Shown here piece by piece: positions 49,544-58,400 of a stretch of DNA of 64,000 nt. The DNA is from Epithemia pelagica (taxonomy: Eukaryota > Bacillariophyta > Bacillariophyceae > Surirellales > Surirellaceae). Numbering within the stretch: position 1 is the stretch's first letter; every line of letters starts with the position of its first letter. The notes under the pieces are model-generated. The model searched no databases. It saw nothing but the letters and a program-made list of their open reading frames with translations, and had not been told where the DNA came from. Location of the stretch: the NCBI GenBank assembly GCA_946965045.2, contig OX337232.1, positions 2,480,001 to 2,544,000 of the forward strand, written 5' to 3'. Position numbers and translations under genes: made by a program.

Positions 49544-49905
49544 AATGGACCAGACGGAGTGTACCTTTGTATGTAGGGTTTGCGTAACTTGCTTTGCGGG
49601 ACGCTGCAATTATTTTTTTCGTTCTTAGGCCGTCCCTATAGCATCGACAAAACCAAACCTGAAGCGTGACGTCATCACTGAATTCAGTTTTGGCGCGTTT
49701 CGCCGTCCTATAGCACCGGCAAAACCAAAACCCGATTCCGCGCTTTTTCGAAGCCGATCCCCCCCCCCGACCCCCAAAACGCCCTCGCTTTACTTTGAAT
49801 TATTCAATACTAATTTTAAGAACGCGTTGGCCGTTATGTCGTTCCTCACTTTTTAGGTTTCACACGTCGCTGTTGCCCGTTAGTTTCAACAATTCGACAA
49901 GAACA

Positions 49906-51324
49906 ATGGCTGCCAGTGCTGACTATACTCCTAAGGCCTATCTTGTCAAGGAGGTCCAATCCGTCATCTCATGGGTAATTCTAAACCATGTGAACACACA
50001 AGGTACCATGACGAGGACAGAAAGGAAGGAACTTATGTTTAACTTGTACCATGGTCTCACGAAAGATCCCAAAAAAGTGGGTTTTGCTCGTCAATGTGTG
50101 CTCGGTTGCAGCATTTTCCGCCATCTTTTTGTTGAATGTAAGAAGGACAAAAATGCCCGTTTGACAGACAGCCCAAACTCCCATGTGACATTCCAAATCA
50201 ACCCCAGGTTGCTGCCTGGTGAAGACAAACCAGTGTTTGTCGGAACAGGGCCTACGGCGCACATTAGATTGGAACATTTGGAGGTTGCATCAGTCCATCA
50301 AGCCAAGAAAGGAAACAGGAAGCTTATTGCTTCACGCACGCTGTTTCGTAGCGCCATGACTGTCTCTGCCAACTTGAAGACGATGTTACCGCTCGTCACC
50401 GCACAGATTCTCAATGCCAACGGTGAAATGCCTTCGGGCAAAAACGACGATGATTTTTTTGCTGAATTGGCGGTCAAGGTACTAGAAAGCAAGGCACAGG
50501 GTATTTTTGTGGAAACTCCTTCGGACGATGATGTAACACCTCCCGTGGAGACTCTCACTCAGGGAGTCGAGGCTGAAAAAAAAAAGGCCGAGAAACAAAA
50601 CAAAATGAAATGGACGTACAAGGCCATTCCAGCTGCTGGTTGGTTTACAGTTTGTCTGTTCACTAAAAACGGAATCGCCACAGAACACGTGAAGAACTCA
50701 TTGCCTTTGATTATGGACAAGGACTATGGAACCTTGGAAAAGCACAAGCACTCCCGGGCTGCCGCGAGAAAAGATGCTGCTTCGTCCAAGGCCCGTGAAC
50801 GTGGAAGTCGTGATAACTTGAGCCACGGTGGACAACAGGACTCTGTGCAGGACCAGACCAGGAACCGTCTCATAGCTTCCATAGTCGATCTATTGGCGGA
50901 CGACAAGGAAATTGACAGCGACATTTCCAAGCTTGAGAACATGCAGAAACGCTACAAGAACCTCCAGCAGAGCTTCAAGCGTTTGGAATGGAAGATTGAT
51001 CTCAGGATGAAAAGTGGATTCGATTGCTCTGAACTTCTTTCCGAACATGATCAGAAATGGGAAGAATCAGAGATGCTGCAGGAAGCAATCGATGCACTAA
51101 TTGAGAAACAGGAGGCAAGTAAGCGGCAGTCGGGTCAGCCCATTATTGAGAGGGCCAAGAAAGTCGTGAAGTTGGTGGATTCAAATTTGGCGAATGAACA
51201 TGCCCTCGAGACTCCGAAAGCAAGCGTACCCAAGACAATTGTTACAATTGACACATCAACCAAGTCAGTCAATTCTGAAATCGTACCGCGTCGTATCTCC
51301 GAAGGTGGAAACACAGAAATTTGA
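49906..51324 (+). CDS. Harbinger-element companion protein, coiled-coil
   Basis: 472 aa from ATG 49906, intact. Harbinger elements usually encode a second, Myb/SANT-like DNA-binding protein that helps transposase enter the nucleus and bind ends. This one has an N-terminal globular part of about 230 residues (VQSVISWVILNHVN..., RQCVLGCSIFRHLFVECKKD), a Lys-rich linker, and a C-terminal region with coiled coil (IDSDISKLENMQKRYKNLQQ). The typical tryptophan pattern of SANT/Myb is not seen, so it may be a different companion type. A pyrimidine tract ending in TTTTTAG at 49857 could be a 3' splice site for a 5' untranslated intron. Confidence 0.65.
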   Translation: MAASADYTPKAYLVKEVQSVISWVILNHVNTQGTMTRTERKELMFNLYHGLTKDPKKVGFARQCVLGCSIFRHLFVECKKDKNARLTDSPNSHVTFQINPRLLPGEDKPVFVGTGPTAHIRLEHLEVASVHQAKKGNRKLIASRTLFRSAMTVSANLKTMLPLVTAQILNANGEMPSGKNDDDFFAELAVKVLESKAQGIFVETPSDDDVTPPVETLTQGVEAEKKKAEKQNKMKWTYKAIPAAGWFTVCLFTKNGIATEHVKNSLPLIMDKDYGTLEKHKHSRAAARKDAASSKARERGSRDNLSHGGQQDSVQDQTRNRLIASIVDLLADDKEIDSDISKLENMQKRYKNLQQSFKRLEWKIDLRMKSGFDCSELLSEHDQKWEESEMLQEAIDALIEKQEASKRQSGQPIIERAKKVVKLVDSNLANEHALETPKASVPKTIVTIDTSTKSVNSEIVPRRISEGGNTEI

Positions 51325-51329
51325 AATCC

Positions 51330-51494
51330 AAAAGAATACTTTTAACAAACGAGAATCCCAAAAAAATACAATCAATGAAAGAGAATGCCGTGAAAGAGAA
51401 TGATACGAAAAGAATATTTTTAACAAACGAGAAACGAGAATCAAAAAAAAATATAGTCAGTTCAAGAGAATGCCGTGAAAGAGAATGATAACAA
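51330..51494. repeat. Two tandem A-rich repeats between convergent element genes
   Basis: Two imperfect copies of about 80 bp (roughly 51332-51411 and 51412-51494) share ACAAACGAGAA, TCAAAAAAA and AAGAGAATGCCGTGAAAGAG. They fill the space between the stop codons of companion and transposase genes. Confidence 0.75.
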
Positions 51495-51530
51495 AAGAAA
51501 AGTTGGTGATTAATCTTATAAGAACATTGG

Positions 51531-53141
51531 TTAGTCTATACCGGGCCATTTCACTTTTCCCTGACTTTGCAATATGTCAAAGTTCTCGATTAGTCGATTA
51601 CGGAACACTGACAACGGAAGCAGACGAACCCGTATAATACCTTTTTCGTCTTTTGCTTTCTCAAGATACTCCTTTTCAGCCTCTGGAAGTACTTCTTGCT
51701 CTATTTCAATTGTTGGAGAATCAGCTTGACTCTCGTCGTCGTCGAGATCTTCACAGTAGTCATTACCCCGGCCCATGTCGGACGAATCGAAACGACGAAT
51801 ATCACCATGTTGTAGAATCCGATTCGTGATTGCCTGAGGAATAGCCTGTTCTATGTCTTCGTCATCAAAATCTCCAAGCTCTGTCAACCATTCGTCGGTC
51901 TCTAAGCTTCCATCATTTTCCAATAGGAGATTATGTAGAGCACAACAGGTTAGCCATACCTTGTCCACGGCTTTGATTCCGTGGAGTCGCACTCCCGCTT
52001 TTAGTACACGCCATCTGCCTTTGAGAATACCAAACGTACACTCAACATCTTTACGTAAAGACTCCACCCACTCCGAAAACTCCAAAGCTGGCAAATTATC
52101 CGAAATTTTGATGGGAGGTACGGTACAAGACCAGTTTAGATACCCGTTATCAACGAGCAACCATGCACCTCGGTACTCAACCTCTATCACTTCTCCCTCT
52201 GAAGTTCTCTGCAGTAACTTGAAAGGGAAGTTGTCGAGCTTGTCATTTTTTCCGTACCGAAGAGTCGTGGCCAGTTCATCATACTTGACCAATGTCTTGT
52301 CATTCCACCTGGCAGGATGACCTTTGGTGGTACAAAGAATCTTTCGACGGTGGTTAGTTACTATGTTATAAGTCCTTGCGGTACCATGCAGTTTGCGGGC
52401 AGTGTGTTCCTGTTTTAGGTCATGCAATATTTTCTCCGCCAAAATATGAGTCGCATCCATGGAACCTATGCACCCAATCATGCCTGCTGCTTCGTATTCT
52501 GCCGATCTGGCTTCATTGGACGAGGACGGTACTTCAACGTAGTGCTTGAATAGAACTTCACTACCCCAATCGATAAACTTGTGAAAAAACTGTCTATTCG
52601 TTTCTTCATCGATTCCTGTATTTTCTTCTAGATCGTCAAATGTCCACCCCCGACCAAGATATCAGAGTGCTCCTAAGCACAATAGCTCTATAGGAACGGA
52701 GGGAGCTTTTTGTTGTCTTGGTGTTCCGCCGAACCATCGTCCAAAATATTTTTGGTTTTCGGGCGATTTTACCATGTCCAGTAGAGATATGAACGCAGAA
52801 AATGGGACACGGAAACGAAGACGGAATTTTTTCAACCACTTGGGGTCAAGGGACTTTGGGTTTTCCACATAGTTCATATACCAAGGTGACAGCTGCGGGG
52901 TCATTTCCACCAAATTACCGGTTGCATCTTTGACAAAGAACTTGGGGGACTTTCCTGACCTGGGAGCTCTGGTACGAGGAGTCTTGGAGGTCGAGTTGCA
53001 TGAGTCGGATGGTGGATCCTCAGTAGAGGCTAAAGCAACAGCTGCGGCAGCCAAAAAGCGCAGTGTCTCCTTAACTCTCCTCCTCTTGGTTCGTCTGTCA
53101 ACAGAGGACTCGTTCGATGAATCGGTGTCATAATCGTTCAT
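51531..53141 (-). pseudogene. Harbinger DDE transposase, single nonsense codon
   Basis: One frame from ATG 53141 to 51531 (536 codons plus stop) interrupted only by TGA at 52664-52662 (codon 160). Both sides read as a normal DDE_Tnp_4/HARBI1-like protein: before the stop, an N-terminal basic region and YFGRWFGG...PIELLCLGAL; after it, YLGRGWTFDDLEE, GCIGSMDATHI (first Asp), LLVDNGYLNW (second Asp) and RKDVECTFGILKGRWRVL (Glu). The family shows Arg at the stop position, so CGA to TGA, a CpG transition, is the likely change. The C-terminal 90 residues are acidic. A second stretch beginning at 52481 could be read from an internal ATG but would lack the N-terminal domain. Confidence 0.88.
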
Positions 53142-53381
53142 TGTCGAGGAACAATGACACAAAGGACGAGAAACAAATGAGGCGGAGAAATTTATCCCTA
53201 ATGCGATTTCAGGTTTGGAGGTTGGTTTGGAGGGTTAAAAAAATTACAAAACCTGCGCTCAGGTTTTGTCGTTGCAAAACCTGAAATGACAGAAAACCCG
53301 GATTTGACATCATATTTCCGGGTTTTTAGTGACGTGTCACGCTTCAGGTTTGGTTTTGTCGATGCTATAGGGACGGCCTTA

Positions 53382-53815
53382 GGCCGTTCCTTACGCCAAA
53401 CCCAACCCAATCTGAAACCTTACATTTCGTCATCATGACGCCATATATCCGGGTATTTTGGCTTTTCAGGTTTGGTTCAGATTATTTTGACCCAATCAGA
53501 TTGGCGCGTTTACCAAACCTGAAACACACTAGGGATAAAGTTTTCGTTATGCTACTGTACGAATTTCCTACAGTTTGGAATTCGACTTGGCATGCGTGCG
53601 TTCAACTCCAACGGTCACACGTCCCCTTATGTCCTTTGTACGCTGGAATTCTTTTAGTACTCAATTTAATGAAGTCAAATGGGGGAAGTTGGGGGACGAG
53701 GCGCGGTCTCTGACTTTGGTTTGGTTGAGTGTAAGGACGGCAAATCGCGCCTTTTTCCAAACAAATCCTTGAAAGGTCTTCACAGGTTTGGTTGGGTTCG
53801 CCGTAAGGAATGGCC
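53382..53815. mobile_element. Harbinger-type MITE abutting the autonomous element
   Basis: 434 bp with imperfect inverted ends of about 27 bp (GGCCGTTCCTTACGCCAAAC on the left; GGCCATTCCTTACGGCGAAC as the complement of the right end). It is flanked by TTA on both sides; the left TTA (53379-53381) is the same one that bounds the Harbinger element. No coding capacity. Confidence 0.8.
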
Positions 53816-53839
53816 TTAGGCCAATCCTTTAGCTCGCAA

Positions 53840-53925
53840 CCCTCGGTATCAGTGTCCACTGCTTAGCTGTTTTTTGTCTGTGCCATCTTCAAAGGTTCCC
53901 AAGTGGACACAGACAGCATTTTTCG
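53840..53925. repeat. 86-bp inverted segment, left copy
   Basis: Matches 62965-63050 in inverse orientation with about three mismatches in 86. Begins CCCTCGGTATCAGTGTCC. It lies 21 bp inside the TTA-flanked terminus at 53819. Confidence 0.85.
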
Positions 53926-54639
53926 TTTTTCGTCTGTCTGTCTAACCATTAAAATTCCTCAGGGTTGAAGCAAGGCCAGCGTGCAAGTGACAGTTGACGG
54001 TTGGTGGTTGTCCTCGCCGGGTCACCACGATTCAAATTTGGGCATCCATCATCATCTCGACACCTGTCACAAAAACCAAAAACCGAGCCAAATGCTTGAC
54101 CATGACGGGGGTGAGGTGAGAACAATGGATGGATCATGCTGGACTGAACCGTTTCTCTCTATTGCTACTTATTACTTATCTTGTGGTCTCTTTTCCCTTT
54201 TTCTCACACATCACTGCTGCAGCTGTCTTTCCTATTGTTCTTGCATGATCCTTTACTTTTGTCTCATTTCGTACGAGTAGATGACAAGCCGCCAGATGTC
54301 AACTGGAATATCTTTTCCTTGTTGTAATCGTTTGTTGTTTGATTGTTTTTTGGCTACTGTCATATGCTCTATAGGATAGATTATTCTCTCTTGTCTCTCA
54401 TCATAGTGTCATTCTCAATCATTTCTCAACAATGTTGTTTTTGCATCAAATAGATGGGAAGCCATCTTGCCACACCCTACTGACCAATTATCATATCCTA
54501 CCTAGGTAGGCGACACAAAGTGCTCAAAGTGAGCGGTACAAGCTTGTGAGAGCTGTTCTGTTGTGTTTTCATAGCAAAACTGAGGGCCGTCGTCGTGCTC
54601 AAAACAAAGAACAGAGCTCCAACGAATTCAGAAGGCTCA
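53926..54639. other. Non-coding stretch between MITE ends and copia LTR
   Basis: AT-rich sequence without a supported gene; contains a perfect 14-bp palindrome CCTACCTAGGTAGG near 54497-54510. Presumably part of the host element the retrotransposon landed in. Confidence 0.5.
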
Positions 54640-55425
54640 AAAGTCTCATGGATGACAAGTAGTAGAATTCCGTCAGTACACGCTCTAGAAGAGCCACAAT
54701 CGATTACCAACTGATACCAAGGTTCTCCACGGGTCAGAGAACAAAGGAAACCCAAGGGTTCTATCGTAGGGATAGTCAGGACACTGAAGACGTGATGATA
54801 TGGTAATGTTAATGATTGTGAGCTTACTACTAGGTTTGGTGTGTGAGATTTCCATTCTTGTTGTCGATCGTGTGAAATAGGTTCTTGGCGGTGATAGGTC
54901 TGGAATGGTTGGAGTTGATGTATGTGAGGTATATAACATGTATAAGTGCTTGTATATCATATACAGCCTCAACGATTCTTGGCTAAAGTTGGTATATGTA
55001 GTTTTGTTGGCGCGTCCTTGTTTGCAATCTTGAAATAGTGGGAACGATGATATGGTCTCGCGTGATCGTGATTCGTGCCTTGTGTACTTAGACCGTTGGG
55101 TCGGATACATGATCGCCACGCTCGGATAGTTCTTGCGCGCATCTTGACGAATTTGGGCGCGCACGCTTAGGGCATAGGTCAGGCTCGGATGTTCAACGGA
55201 TGATCATCCGTTGATGGGATATCAAGACCAAAGTTGATTCTTGATAGCACGTTCGTCAATCTGTTCTCACTTTTTGGTATATGCGACCGAAATATAGGTT
55301 GAGCTAGCGCGAAGCTAGGTATGTAGTGTGGATGTAGGTGATGTAGGTGATGTTTGAAGCCACGGGACCCGACTAACCGATGAGGTGCCGAACCTAACCG
55401 ATGATTTTCGGTGAGAGTTCTACTA
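54640..55425 (-). repeat. 3' LTR of copia element
   Basis: 786 bp, matching 61260-62045. Differences seen: TATAAGTG versus TATATGTG near 54944, GTATATG versus GTATGTG near 54996, and GGGACCC versus GGGACTC near 55370. The gag-pol stop TAG occupies its first three bases on the minus strand. Confidence 0.95.
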
Positions 55426-58400
55426 CTCCCCACAGCTCGTTGGTTCAGCCTTGTCATCGCTGGATTCGTAGAGATCTTGAACTTCTCCTCTCCAAAACAA
55501 TAGGGGCTTGAGTAGAGGCCAAATAGTTGCAAATTCCCAATGCTTGCTGAGGATGTCGGCAGGGTTGGTCTTCCCATCCTTCCAATCGAATGCAACGTAT
55601 TGCGCTGCTATCGCTTCTCGTACCCGGTGATATGAAAGGAGATGATGTCTCTTGGACAAGATAGAATGAGGCATTGTTGCGTTAACAACCACAGATCGAT
55701 TGTCTCCAAACAGATAACTGCGATCCCTGATTGGTACTCCAAGGTAACGAAGTGAATGCCGTAATTCAGTGATTTGGTCGACTGCTGTCCTTGCTGCCAC
55801 AAATTCTGATCCATATGTTGCCGTTTCCACAGTGCTCTGTCGTTTGCTGTACCAATCAATTGGTGTCCCATTCAAGAGATGCAGGATGGCTGTTACAGAC
55901 TTTCCTGTGATCATGTTGTGCATAAGGTTAGCATCAACATAGTGCGTTGTCGTCACATATTGTCCAAGTGGTTCTGGGCAATCATGAGGGATGTATTCCT
56001 TGGCATCTGAATAGACCGTACGACTCCAATCAAAGTCTTGACTTGGAATGCTTGAGAAATCGGGCTCTCCGATTCGGAATCTGATTGCACCATCAGAAAG
56101 ATTGAAAAGGTATCCATAGATGCGTTTAGCTCTGTTGAGATGTCCCTGTCTTGGAGCGTCGCGGAACCTGGAAAGGGTCATCGTAGCAGTAAAAACATCA
56201 GAGCGACCAATTGTAATCACCCACTGAAGCTGTCCAATCAAGGTCTGGAAGTGCTGTGTACCTTCTTCATCAAGGAGTTCGGTGTCGTCCAATTCCGGGT
56301 GATCACCAGCAATGAGAGGGGTTTTAGCCTTCTTGGGTTTCTCTTTGAAGATACGTTCGAAGGTGTCCATCATTTTGCTAATGTATCGGCGTGGATCAGA
56401 GACTAGGGTTCCGTCAGGGTCCTTGGTGTACCGGCATCCCAGGTGATAGTCAATAGGTCCATCTCCCTTAAGCTTGAAGTTGTACTTTTCCTTGAAGACT
56501 TTGCAAATGTTTCCAGGGTCAGTAGCTATGATGGCTAAGTCATCCACATATACGGCGATGTATTCGTAGCAATCCTCCCCAGGTGCTTTTCTCATCCAAA
56601 TGTCAGGATCTGCCTTGCTTGGTGAGAAACCCATATCGGTGAGGACGTCAAAAAGGACATCATGCCATCGTGCACCTGAAGATTTGAGACCATAGAGGGC
56701 CTTGTAGATGATGAGGATGTGACCTTCTAGCTCCTTGAACTCGGGTCCTGCCACAATATATAACTTCTCCCCAGTCAATGCTTCAAGATACGCATTCCCA
56801 ATGTCTGCTCCCCATACTTCTAGATCGTTCAGAGATCCAAGGAATAAAGCAATTCGTAGGTTGCAAATAGAAACAACTCCAGAGTAGATCGTTTCCACAG
56901 GTTCCTTCGTCAAGTGTCCATCTGCAACAAGTCGTGCCTTGTGCCTACCATCATGTTTCACATCAAAAACGAGATGCACTCGAATCTTTTGATATCCCTC
57001 AGGTGCATTTGATACCTTGCCATTTGTGAAGATGGCCTTCCCATGGTCCTTGAATGTCTCATATGATTGTATCTGAGACAGTTCCAATTCAGTTGCGTCT
57101 TGCCACCTTGTGGTACCATTTTGTTTGTCAAGATTGACAGCCTCGGCGTAATCTCGAGGGACTTGGAATCCAAACTTATACTTGACTGATCGACGTACTT
57201 GTTTGATCCTTGATTGTTTTGCAGCACGTATCAGGCGTTTACTCGTCTTGACGTAGCGTTTCAGGTGTTTCCATCCTGGTTCGTTGAGGAGCCCATGCTT
57301 CTTTCCATATATGGCAACGGTGATTGGGTCCTCGTTGGCAATAAGGGAGAGTGGTTCATAGGTTGTCTCCCCAGTTTCCCAATCCACAAGCAAGTTATAC
57401 TTACTCCCCTTATAATCCGGGTCGGTTGAAGACAGTGGGCCTTGATGTGCAATAACATCCCTGAAACGGAACAAATTATCTCCCGAGGTCTGCGCTTGAT
57501 TGTCCCTCTCAATATACTCCATCAACTGGTTATAAGAGATCATTTCATCAACGTCAGAATTTGTCTTGCGGCAGATGTACTTGATGCGTTCTTCTTGCTT
57601 GAGTGATTCTTCATTAAGATCTACAACTCGTTTGACAACGCGTGCTCGATGACGCTCCCCATTTTCTTCAGTGTCGCATAGGAAAGTGCGTCCTATCATG
57701 TCTTCGTAATCGATTGTAGGCATTGGTTTGGATGGATCTTCACTTTTACTGCGAATGAAGACAGTGTCAGCCTGCTTATCAGTGTCATCTTTCGGAGACG
57801 TCTCCCCTGAAGGTCGATCCACACGAAGGTTGGGTGTAGTGGAAGCGACACGGCGAACAGCGGAACGGTAGAGGATATGGTTGTCAGCAGACAAAATCTT
57901 CCATGTAAAAGCATCACCAACGTTGTGAGCAAAACCAACCCAATGGCCAAGTTTCTCATCGGTCGAAGAAGGGTAGGGACCAGACGACGGTTCGGAGGGG
58001 TCAACACGATAGTAGACTTCATCCCAGAAGGGAAAGAACAGGAGGTGCGAAATGTCGGGAGGGTGACCGGTGAGAGCCTCAATAGGAGTACGTCCAGAGT
58101 GTGCATGTGAAGAAGAATGATTCAATAAGTCACAGACATATTCAAGGCAAAGTAACCAAACATTGGCCGGGCATCCAGTTGCATTCATGATAGCGTTTGT
58201 CATTCGTTTAACGGTCTGATAACGATTCTCGGCTTTGTTCTGATGCTGGTGGTATGGTTCAGAGCGATACTCCCCGATGAGCAAGGTGCGAAGGATATCC
58301 TTAACCTTATGGGAAATGAGAGATGAACCCCCATCACTAATGAGTGTCTCCATAACACCTCGCATGCGTATATTGTCTTGAAGAGTGTTCACAAATTGCT

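Larger units (their letters stand above)
49628..53378. mobile_element. PIF/Harbinger DNA transposon
   Basis: 3,751 bp. The two ends are perfect 43-bp inverted repeats (49628-49670 and 53336-53378) beginning GGCCGTCCCTATAGCATCG, flanked on both sides by TTA (49625-49627 and 53379-53381), the 3-bp target duplication typical of Harbinger. Two genes point toward each other: a companion protein (+) and a DDE transposase (-) with one nonsense codon. A second, shorter end-like copy (CGCCGTCCTATAGCACCGGC) lies at 49701-49733, and AAAACCTG motifs recur near the right end, probably subterminal binding repeats. Confidence 0.93.
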
